This document shows positions 34,863 through 46,800 of a stretch of DNA of 64,000 nucleotides, piece by piece. Source of the DNA: Chlorops oryzae. Lineage: Eukaryota > Arthropoda > Insecta > Diptera > Chloropidae. A program made the position numbers and the translations under genes. Position 1 is the stretch's first letter. The number at the start of each line of letters is the position of its first letter. Location: positions 39,940,999 through 40,004,998 of the forward strand of contig CM035808.1 in the NCBI GenBank assembly GCA_020466095.1. The letters run 5' to 3'. The notes below the pieces were generated by a model. The model was given only the letters and a program-made list of their open reading frames with translations, searched no databases and was not told the DNA's origin.

Positions 34863-37800
34863 CTATACGATGAGGGGGAGCAAAGCGAATGAAAACGTTG
34901 CGTTAGAATAATAATTTTATTTATTTATTTATTTATTTATTTACTTACCGTACGAATGCTACACCACGTGGCTTGCCTGTCAGTTTGTCGCGTAGAATAT
35001 TCTTTTGCACAATATTACCGTATTTACCGAATATGGTATCTAGCTGATCATCGGTTATGGTGCGCGGTAGGTTCGTCACATACAAATTCGTATCCTTGAT
35101 TGTTTCGCCGCCAGGACGTGCATATGAAACCTGCAAAAATTAATTTGAATATATTATATTTTCCTTTAAAGATTCCTATTCGAAATGTAAATAATTTTCC
35201 TTCGTAAACAAGAAGCTTTAATGTGTTTGCTGATGGATGAATAAAAAAAAGAGTGTGCTTTAGACCACACTACTGAAGTAAAACTTCTCTAGCTCCATCT
35301 GTATGTATGCATGTATTTGTCCCAACTTCCTTACAGTATCAAAAATTACTTCGAAACTTCAAAGTCCGAAATAATTTTCGGAACGTTTTTAGCTTTGCTA
35401 ATTTATGTACATAAATCTCCCCCTCTCTCAACATCCGTTTCATTTTTTCGTGACAAAGTTTTCTTCTTGCCCCCAAGTCAAGCGTGCCTAAAGAAGTTTT
35501 ACTTCAAAAACATTGCCAAAATGTATGGAACGTGCAACGATTTCACCATTGCACGTTCTGTATTCAATATGTTGCGGCAACAGTTTCGCGCAATAGTCTG
35601 CCAATAGTATAAAATAAAAAGGGAAAGAAAATATGTCGAGCGAAATTTCACTTTCGTTTGTTTTTCCCACTTGTTTCCACACTTTTTCCAATGTGCTTCG
35701 TTGGCAGAATTTCCTTCTTGATGATTGTTTGCCGTCCGGATTTGTCGGTGTATGTGCAAACACATTTTACGCATTTGAAATGTCCCGGCGGATTAAGCTA
35801 CTACGAAATAAATGAAAATGTTTTCGTGAGATTTTGTCTGTGTTTCCTTCCTGATTCTATTTTATTTTTATTTTATTTTCTCTTTTATTATTTTCTATCG
35901 TGCACTGATTGAGAAAATCGTGTCTATTCAAGTGTTTTTGATTAACCTTAATGGCTCTTTTCTATATGCGGGCGAAATTCGTTCTCTTTAAGCCATATGG
36001 ATTCCCTTTAATTGAGATTTAAACGAGAAATTTCGTTCATTCAGGGCTTTATAAAACTGTCTTGCCGATTCAAGAAGGCAATCGGCCCCCTATTGTCCGG
36101 CGTCCTAGAAATATCTTTGAAATATTCTTTTTATAGCGCGTTTCTATATGGTGTTTAACTCTGAGATGTTTAGCTAAACACTTCGAGCGGTTCCACGTAT
36201 GCGAGGTGTTTAAGTTTGACAGCTGTTTGTTTATTTACAATTGCAAGCAGTGTTGCTATTTGTAAGAAAATCACTTGAAGGGAAAGAGGGACAGAATTAT
36301 TAAATTCGGCAAAATGTAGGGAATTCGTGGTATATTCTTATATATTAAGAGATATTTTGAATAAAGTTTCTTGTCGATCAATAAAAACGACAAAATAAAC
36401 GTCTCGTCTCGTGAAGTTGGAAGTGGAAAACCCAGAAAAAACTATATCTGAAAGAATTTAGGAGGATTATAATTTTTACACGGTTTTGAAATCGATTTCT
36501 GTGACATGGCCCATAACCTTAATTTTATTATTTTTGGTAAAAAACTATCGTTCAGCATCGATACTCTACCAAGAATCATACAATACAAGATTATGCCTTG
36601 CGCATATTATACATTTTTTTCGAATTTTTCCGTGTGTAAAAAAATTTAGGGAATTTTTCGTAGTTTGTAGGGAACTTTTAGTTTTGCTTTTGGCAACATT
36701 TTTTTGTTTTTTGTTTTGATTTTCTTTTGACAGTTAGATATGCATGAAATTCCGATACGAAAAATCGATTTTTTTCCTATCGATGACAGTGTTTATGAGG
36801 TGTTAAAGAGATAAACGCTTTGTTATCGCGTTTAACTTTTGTATGGCAAAGCACGAGTTTAACACCTCGTTTAGGGCCCTAAACGCTTAAACGCGAGTTA
36901 AACACCATATGGAAATGCACTATTAGCCAGCTCCTTTTCAAAATTTTATATCTCAAAATCTAATTAAGGTAGAAAGATGAAACAAAAGGCGTCCAATAGT
37001 TAGTGAATGAAGTAATCGGAATTTTTTTTTTTTAAGTTTTACATAGAGAAAAATTTTTCATAAAAAAGAATATAAAAATAATTTTTTTCAGTATATTCCC
37101 GTTCTCCCATCACCTTCTGTCTATTTAAAAAAAAATCCTTAAGTTTTAGATTTCACTCAGAAAAATTTTATCAAAATCGAAAAGTATCCTTTTTGAGATA
37201 TTTACAAAAACGTAGGTATACCCTTTGGCTCTTAAAAAAAAAAAATTAATACCGAGACAGTCTACTTTTGACTTGCATTTTGTAGATGTTTCCGGGGGAC
37301 AAAAATTGAAGGGTACTTGAATGTGAGAGAAAGAGAGCATCATTATCTAAACAGTCATATTCTAGAAGTGATATTAATCTAATATGCTTGAATCAGCGTT
37401 GCCAGACGTCTCGGGAAAATTTGGATAAAATCGCTCCTTGCATGAAAAGTCATCTGACAACTCTGGCTTAAAAGTCTTCAAGTTATTTCAAATATATATT
37501 TTGTGAAGATTTTTAGACAATTTATTGAAGCTAATCAGATGCCATATTCAAAGGCGATCGCCGAGAGCCGCGCAAAAAGGCTATATCCAACACTGTCCCA
37601 ACAAACAGCTGGAGTGCAGGCATTGCGAAAAATACGTAGATCGGTCAGATGAAATAATAACAGCCAAGGATGGGTCTCAGCGATGACATGATCCAGGATC
37701 GGAATGCCTGCAGAAGTGTCATGATATCACAAAGCAACACCTAAGGAGGAACCCGAGGGAATCCGAAAAGCTGTAAACAAGGGTTAATAAGAAGTGCGGA

Positions 37801-40800
37801 CCCCGGGAGAAAACGGGACATTTAAAAAAACGCAAGAAGAAAAAGGTTTGAGAAGTAATTTAGGCTAGCGAAGGCACACGTTATAAGGTCGAAATGGATA
37901 TCCGAAATTGTTCATAGATTTCAGCAAAGCAATTAACATAAGGCGTTTGGAGAAAGTATGATTGTCCTTCTTAAAGGCCAAAGTATTACCTAGCCGCAAT
38001 GGATCCCTGTCAATTTTGTTAGGAAAGTCCATTTGATTCATACAGAAAGTGTACTGCTGAAGGCTTAAAATATTAAGTTTCATCTAAGATGGAGTGCTCT
38101 CCTTAGAGAGGCCATCGATTGATTCCTTTCATATGGATTGCGGAAAAATTTTGTAATATAAAAATGAAAATATTAAAACGGAAATAGTTCCATCCGCCGC
38201 TATGTTAACATCCGCCATAAAAAAAAAAACTAGTCGAAACCATAAAAAATTGCGATAAAAACCATGAAACATCAAAATTCACTCAATTCTCTTATGGATA
38301 GATTTAAATAAGCCAACGATTCAATTCTCGTCATTTTATCGCTTTAAAGTGATGAAAATCATGCAATATTGTTCCTCTTTCGATGCGATGACTCTTGATG
38401 ACACACGATGGATGATGGCACGCCAAAGAAGTCATAAAAAAAAACAAATTCTGTATGTTCATTTCTTGCTTCCGTTTCTTGTTTTCCTCCTCTTCGATTC
38501 ACTTAAATTGAAATCCGTTTGATAGACATGCCGACGACGACTCTTCCTCCTTTCTCTTTAATGGTGCTTTCAATTTCGATTCAGTTCTGTTCATTTCCAC
38601 ATTATTTTAAAGGACATGGACATGCTGTATTGCAATTTGATGCTTTCGTCACATACAGCCACAGACACACAAACATCGACACGAAAACACACCCACAGTC
38701 GGTCTTCTTTGCCACTTCGACACAAATACGGGCTGGCATTTTACACTTCCATAAAAGGGCTTCGTTCATTTCCTTTTGACAAGACGACAAGGCGTACCCA
38801 TTAAATGGTTGTATGCTTGGTTACCCACAAATAGGAAGGAAAAAAACGAAAACTTAAAGGCAAAAAAATCCTTGTTGGAATGGAAACAAAAAACTTTCCT
38901 CGGCAACGTAAACTGCTCATATGCATCTTCATTATGTTGTCATTTGCGTTGGAAGAAGTTTTGACACTTTTGTCTACATGTTTTATTTGGTTTTTCTCCC
39001 TGCCGCCTCGTCACCTAGTTACCACACTCCCGTCCCATCCGTCTCCCATCATTTCGTTCAAACTTTGTTTTTGTTTTGACATTTGTTTATTGACATAATG
39101 TCGCTTGTTGACAACGAAAATTCAAAGGACCCTGGCTGTTGTTTTCGTTCAGTGATTGAAAGGATAATGCAATGAAAACTGACGATATTGACTACTTTTC
39201 TAATGTGATGAGCGAGGACAATTGGCATTGTTGAAGGTGTCTGTGATTAAAGCAGAGGTGGGTCGTGTCATTTACACATTTGAGCTCTTTCCTTTCATAT
39301 GGGTTCTTTATAAATGCTCTGCCTTAGTTTCAGCCATAGATTTTATTGTGAATTGGCTTGAAATAGACCGGAAAAGGGCTGAACTGGCATCACTGATTAC
39401 AAAGCCACATCTCATAGCTATAATGCATGCAAATAGCTTGGTGCAATTGCAAATTTGTGCTTTCGAGACAGCTTTCTAGTGGGAAAATACTTTTCTGACC
39501 AATTCATTGAAATTGAACCGAAAATGGCTCGGTAGCACCTAATGCTGCTTACAGACTATTGCATTTAACTGACTTATCGCTTCATTTATCCTGAAATTAG
39601 CTTCTTTATATAGCGAAATAAAATCATGAGTTTACCTGTTTCCTTTCTTTCAACACTTTCGTTTTTGGTGTTAAATTCAAATTCTAATTTAAATGCTAAA
39701 ATCACAACAGATAAACTCAGTTAAATTCAATAGTCTGAAAGCGGCATAAGTACACGCAGAGAAAAAATATCACATACCTAACGTTACCATCTCGCTTCTG
39801 CAAAAAAAAAAAACGGACAACTGTGAAAAAAATTTTATTTTGCTGTACGCTAAATTGGAAAAAAATGTACAAAAAAAACGGACACTTTTTTAAGTATATA
39901 TTTACACAAAAATCCAATATTTCTGTTCAAACAAATTGAATTTTTTGGACTCAGAATTAACAATTGTGAAATTTCCAAATACAACTAAGCATTTAAGTTT
40001 TGAGAGTGCAAATCACCAGTTTTTAAGTGAATAAAAAACAATTATTCTTCATCAAAATCTTTAGCGTCACAACAAGCCAATTTAAATCAAACTTGTCAAT
40101 GTGCCCTTTTACATTAGGGCAACTATTGCCGGCAATGTTTCGGCTTATAGACAAGACGAAGCGCGTGGATGTAGAGAACCTACCCCTCACAATGGTACTC
40201 GTCGTTTATCGGATCTTGAAAAATTTGAATTCAAAAAATGATGGGCTGTGGGCATATTTCTAAAAAAAGTACAATCGCATGACAAATCATGATTTCAAAT
40301 ATGTTCGCATGACCGCTGTTTCGGCTTTAAAAAAACGGACTGTCCAGCGAAAAAAACGGACGGACATATGGTATGGTTACACATACCCAATTATAGTTTG
40401 CAGGCGTTACATATGTTATTGGGTATGATGTAATTATATTTTCATAATTACGTTCAATTATATTTTTCATTACCTGCAATTATATTAGGTGTAGTAAAAA
40501 GAAATTTTTTTGCATTAAATTGAGGGCTTTATTTAAGATAGTTAGAATGACCCGATTTAGGTCAAATATGTGCCGTTTTGTTCGATAACTTGTTGCCATT
40601 TTAAAGGTAATTTCATTATGCCTCTCTCATAGAAGCCCTCGTTCCTATTAGCAAAAAATTGAGACAGTCGAATTTCAGAAGCCTCTCTTGAAGCGAATGT
40701 TTCACCAGCAAAATTGTTCGCCATGGACAGGAACAGATGGTAATCACTTGGTGCCAGGTCCGGACTATAAGGTGGATGCAGAAGAACCTCCCAACCAAAC

Positions 40801-43800
40801 TCCCGGAGCTTCTGGCGAGTCACTATCGATGTGTGTGGCCTGGCGTTGTCCTGATGGAACACAATTCCTCTCCTATTGGCCAAAGCTGGCCGCTTATGGG
40901 CGATTGCTTCCTTCAGACGGTCCAATTGTTGACAGTAGAGTTCCGAGTTAAGAGTTTTGCCGTATGGGAGCAGCTCATAGTAGATAATTCCCTGCCAATC
41001 CCACCAAACACACAGCAAAACCTTCCTGGCCGTCAATCCTGGCTTGGCCACCGTTTCCGCCGGTTCACCGTGTTTCGACCACGACCGTTTTCGCTTGACG
41101 TTGTCGTAAGTGACCCACTTTTCATCACCAGTCACCAACCGCTTCAGAAATGGGTCGATTTTGTTGCGGTTCAGCAGCGATTCGCAGATGGAAATTCGGT
41201 CTATGAGGTTTTTTTGCGTTAACTCGTGTGGCACTAGGGTGATTGATTCGGTTAACCGATCGGTTAACCGCCCGGTTTTTTTCGCGCTTTGCAAGGCGGT
41301 TTTTTCTCAAAACTGATTTTTCGAATATCGAATAAATCGGTTTTTTTAAGCGAATACCCGGTTTTTTCTCCAACAGATTATTTTAGCCTTCAGATAGTTA
41401 TTTTCTTTCGAACGTCATACAAACTGCATATAAAAATTGCCATGAAATTACCTCTATTGACGCCTTTTACACTAAGCAATTATATTTGTGAAACTCTTAG
41501 CGAATTCTCTTTTCGAGTTGCATTTGTGTCTACATTGAAAGTATATATGTATTATCATTAGCTACCCTGCAGGAAGTACGAGCGGTTAAACTCTAGCGTT
41601 TTACTACTTCTAATTCCACCAGTACTGGTTCTTCTTTATACCTTTGCTTATGTCTTGTTCTGTAGAAAATAAACATTGCGCGTGAGCTAAAAATCACCAC
41701 TTGTACACTCGAACTAACACTTTACTAGTGCTTTGGGAAGCAATTGGGTAAATTGGACATAGTAAAACAATAGTTCTTTTTGAAAGATTTTTCACTGTGG
41801 TTTTTAAAGGTAGAATTTTTTTTTATTTCGGTGTATCAACGCTTTTTGCAATAACAATGTCATGGCAATCCTTATTACTAACACGAAAAACAATTTTTCC
41901 ATACAATACAAATCAGAGATCTATACGAAACTCCACCCCGTCAAACGATAAGCCCACATTTTTTAGCTCAGTTCTATTTAACTAAACCTTAAACGTGAAT
42001 TTCCAACACATTAGGGGTATTCACAAAGGCGTCGGAAAATAGGAAAGTCGGAAAATTAGAAAATTTTAACTGCTTAAAAAGCAGTGCAAGATACAAAAAA
42101 GCTTAAAATTTTTTTAAGAAGTCGCAATTTTCCGATTTTCCGACTTTCCAACGTTTTTAACACGCCTTTGTCAATACCCCTATTGTATTTCTTCATATAA
42201 GCTAGTACACAAAGGTAGAGGAATTTGACATTCCATACAAATATGTATGGGACAATTCCTTCGCGGAATGCAAATAAATTATAGCTCAAATTTATCCCTT
42301 CGGCTAGTACACAAGAGTGAAAAAAAGAGTGAAGGAATTTGACGTTACATTTAATTTAAAAATTGTCAACAGATGGCGCTGAAGTGAATTTCTTCGGCAT
42401 TTATTGGCGGAGTTGAATAAATTGCGAAGGAATTTTGACATAAGCAGCTGAATCCATCGGAAATTTATGGTGAACGGTTATACTGAGTTCGAATATTAAA
42501 ATTATTACGCTTCAAACAGCTCATGTATTTGTATTCAAATTTACTGCCCTATGGTATCTGTCAATCTGACATTCCTTCGCGGAAATAAAATTTATTCAGC
42601 CTCAATTTCGCCAATGAATTCCGCTGCCTTTGTGTACTAGCTTTATACAACAAAATATTTTACGAACGATGATATATATTTTTAACTTATGGTATATCAA
42701 ATGAAAATATGGCTGTTTTTAATTTATTTTTTACGCTGAATGTGCAATTTTTTGTTTGGGTTTTTTTAATGTTGTACGTTTTTTTTCAAAATGGCTTTTA
42801 AATAAAACAGTCACAAACAAATAACACCTGTCCCGAAATTTTTTTTTATTTGGATTTTTAACATAACCGGTTAGCCGGTTTTTAGTTAAATTTTATTTGC
42901 TCAACCGGTTTTTTTAATATCCTTAAATATCGGGTTATTCGAAAACCGGTTACAGGAAAATGTCGAATAATCAATCACCCTATGTGGCACCCATACATCG
43001 AGCTTCTTTGTGTATCCAGCCTTATTCAAATGGTTCCAAACGGTTTTTTGTGCAATCTTTAGCTCTTTTGCAATCGAAACAGTGCTAACATGACGGTCGG
43101 ACTCGATAATTTCCATGATTTTATCGACATTTTCGACAATTGGCCTTCCAGTGCGTGGTGCATCCTTGACATCGAAGTTACCGGAACGGAATCGACGAAA
43201 CCAAAATTGCGCATGATTGGCTGTTACAGTATCAGGTCCATAAACGCTATTCACATTTTCAGCCGCCTGGCTTGCGTTTTCTCCCTTATCGAAGAAAAAC
43301 TGTAAAATGTAGCGAATTTTCTCTTTGCTGATGTCCATCTTTGACAAGCTCTCAAACAAAACTGAACCAATCAATCAAAAAAGTGTCAAAAAAGGAGGAA
43401 CTGTCATCTTTTTAATGCCCCCTAGCGGAACACGATCGGACTTATACAACGCGAGATGCAGATAAATAACGCCATCTATTGGAAAAATAATGGATTTCTT
43501 TTTACTACACCTAATATATGCAATTGTATTAAATGATAATAAAAAAAAAATCAATTACATATAAGTATAATTCCGTCCTATTAAATTTCTATTCGCCTGC
43601 ATATACATACAAATAAATGCAGTTACATTTACATAATTGCGTCTAATTAAATTTGTAATCCCTTCCAATTTTATTATATATTCTATATAATAATATAGAA
43701 AGGGGCATTATCCACGATTTGGCGGAATATATTTCACCACGTCATTTGCGTGGTCCACCAGCCACTTGGAGTGCCTAAGGATTTTGAAAATTTAATCACC

Positions 43801-46800
43801 TTATATTCGATCGAAATTATAAATCATTTGAGAAATATACGAACAAGCTGTAAAGTAAATATTATCAAATATATAATTACACCAATGCTTTAAATTGTAA
43901 AGATAATCAGCTCTCAATCCTGTATAAACGACACCTTCCACTTCTTCTATTAGTTCTTGAATAGCCAACATTTGGTATTATCGCCATTTAAAAAATATTT
44001 AATGAATTGAAATCATTGCACGTTCACATTTGGGACATTGGTTAGATATGGTCTTAACACCAGAAATGGTGATCGATTACAGAATTCATCTCTTTGAACA
44101 TGGTCGGAAAGTTTTGTTATTTTTGTTTCGGCCTAAATGGGTTATGGTAGCTCGAGAAAGAGGAATTTTGTGAGACTGGATCGAATCCAAAATCCAGCCT
44201 GATGACCTGACAGGCCTTTTTCAGGCCATTTGCACCCATGTCATATGCCAAGAGCCTTTCAAATTTTTAAAAGAATTCCGAAAAAGGGCACCCTGGGATT
44301 AATTTTTGAACCTTTTCTAACCCACTGACGCCCGAAGTTACCTAGAGCCAACATTCGAACGTCGTCTCTCTTTTTCTAGTTACGATCATGTGATACAGAA
44401 TAATTTTTTGATTTAAATGGAGTTTGACAGATTAAGAAAAGAATGCATTAAAAGGTGAGTCAGTTTTAACGAAGTTATTTGGAATAGATTGGTAGACATG
44501 TAGAAATACAGTCAAACTTCCATAACTCGAACCGCCATTATCCAAAGCAATAGCTCGAGTTATAGAAACTTCAAGTTAGGTAAACGAAGTTGTTATAAAA
44601 TATTCGCTATTGCCATTCGATTCATTTCGAGTTATAGAAAATTCGAGTTGTAGAAGCTCGAGTTATGGAAGTTTGACTGTAAATTGAAATTTGTTCATTT
44701 GAGCAAAAATAAATGGATTAATTTTTAACCTTTTTTTTTGATGCGAAACAGTCAAGGAAATCGTATGAAAATGGATCGTCCAAAAAGTTTCGAAAAAAAA
44801 ATGTTTTTTTTTTTTCATTTATATTAAAGACTATTTTATTTTGATCATTCGTGTGCCTCTGTTTGAGAAAAGTGGGCCTAAATAGGTTAAATAAAAATCT
44901 TATGAAAAGAGGGAATGCATAGAACTATGGACGATGGCTGATAGCTGTGATAACTCAGGTGGTCCCTGACTCGCAAATCTATCAAAAGAGCTTAAATCGC
45001 TTTCCTGTGCTTCGGCGAAGAATAGTAGGTTCCAATTTTCCTATACAAAGAGAGTGAGTACACAGAATGAATGCTGCATTGACTCACCTGGAGTAGTCTC
45101 CCCCCAATAATAATAACTCGAAATTCTTTCCAGGAAATTTTTGTGGATACGATTTTCCTTTTTCTCTTATTTTTGTTCACGAAGAATCTTTAAGTAATTG
45201 ATCAATTGAATAGCCATCGAGATAAGTGCTAAGTGAAGCAATTTGAGAAATCAAGAGAAATTTTTGAGACTTCTCAACACTATAATTCCGCGAAACTAAG
45301 TGTTTTATTTACCTCCACTCCGCTGCACCGCACCCCGCACTCATCTTCAATCAAAATGGTCATTTAAAATCAACTTTTCACAGCATGGTACATACAACTG
45401 CAGCAGTAGCACAAATCGTGAGTCATTCGACCGATGTAGTCAGCGCTCTGGTGCACTAATTGCTCAAAATGTCACGCTCGACAGGAGCTCAGAAGAGCAA
45501 TCCTGCTACGCGCCGAGCATGTCCGTGCACACAATGCACCTCCACACTTCTCCCCCCCACCAACTCAACTCGCACGCCACAGACCTACAGCCACATGTAA
45601 ATGCATTTGAATGCACACATTGGGGTATATAAATCGTCCTTTTAGATTCGTCGCCGTCGTCGTCCGTGCGCCTCCTCCCGGTCCGAAGTTAGATGCTTGT
45701 GCAAGTGTGTACCTGCGGTGGTTCGCGTAAATTATACGCTCGCTTTATCAGACATTTCATGCGCTGAATTTCAAATAAACCTCAAAAGTTTTAGGAAGCG
45801 ACTTAAATAAGAAAACCTTGTAAATGCACTCCATTGAAGTGCTTTAAAGCGTATTAGAGAGGAGGACAGAATGGAGGGGAAAATAAAAAACATTTAACAA
45901 ATAAAATAAAAATAAAAATGGCTTGCAAGGCAAATGAACTTGAACGTTTGGGGGAAAACAATTGATTTTTTTTTTCTTGCTTCATTTTGTTTTGAGTTCA
46001 AATAGAAGCGATTGAAATCACTCAGCTGGAAAGCTGAAACGTTGAGTGAGTTTTTAATCGCTTTAAAATTGAAAAGTGCTTGACCTCTGAGCACAATGAG
46101 AAATGAATGCATGCAATGTAAAAAAAAAAAAAAAACCAAAATAAAATTATTTTCTAAAAGTGGAACGTTTTTCTTTCCCCTTTTATTTTATTTATTTTTT
46201 TTAGCTTTTGTTCTATGATTGATGAACGAAAAATAGAAGGAAAATATTTTTGAAAATTTATTGTACTCACCTTTAGACGTTTATTCCGCACTGTTATGCC
46301 ATTCAAGCTTTTTATCGAGCGCTGGGCATCAAGTTCGGAAGCATAATCCACAAAAGCATAACCAAAACTGTAGCCAGTCTGAGCGAGAGGGAAGAATATT
46401 TTTTATAAAATTTTTGCGTGTTTATTTTTATTTTATTTTATTTTATTTTTTTTAATGACGTGGATTTCCAGAAACGAAGAAAAATGTGCCCAGAGATATT
46501 TTCCTCCCACGCAACGATAAATATGAACGTATTACAACGTCGTTTCTGACACTTTAAAGCTCCAGGACGTGGACGTTTAAGAAAATCCTTTTAAATATTT
46601 ATTAACATTTGGAGAAATGGCAATGTTTTTCGTTTTGATATTCGAGAAGAGCTGGATTGTATGTAGGTCCATGAGGTCATATATTTTTTGGTTTTTTAAT
46701 ATATTTTTCTTCATGATTCATTATCAAGATTATCAAGAATTTGAAGAATTCTTATCTTTCTATGGCCACAGATTTGTATATACATATATACAATCAGAGG

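Larger units (their letters stand above)
41235..42982. mobile_element. hAT-like element, 1748 bp, inside mariner copy 1
   Basis: It is flanked by perfect 8-bp direct repeats TGTGGCAC (41227-41234, 42983-42990), and the uninterrupted mariner copies show this sequence once. The terminal repeats are TAGGGTGATTGATT and its inverse; the first TAGGGT matches the element at 6046-7047. GGTTAACCG and AACCGGTT words crowd both ends. There is no transposase; two smaller inverted-repeat elements lie inside. Confidence 0.92.
40495..43514 (-). mobile_element. Mariner copy 1, full length, split by a hAT-like element
   Basis: The ends TTAGGTGTAGTAAAAAGAAA and its inverse lie between TA dinucleotides (40493-40494, 43515-43516). 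Without the inserted 1748 bp and its 8-bp duplication the element would be 1264 bp, close to copies 2 and 3 (1288-1289 bp); a few bases inside the left terminal repeat and elsewhere are missing. Confidence 0.92.

Noticed and set aside
40737..41222. 161-codon plus-strand frames, repeated at 51557-52042 and 58555-59040
   Set aside because: They are antisense to the mariner catalytic domain and recur only because the transposon recurs.
35131..46270. A male-specific Sxl poison exon like that of Drosophila
   Set aside because: I looked for a short exon with in-frame stops flanked by U-rich tracts in the large introns and found nothing convincing; in Drosophila it lies between the N-terminal and RRM1 exons, and none is recognisable there either.
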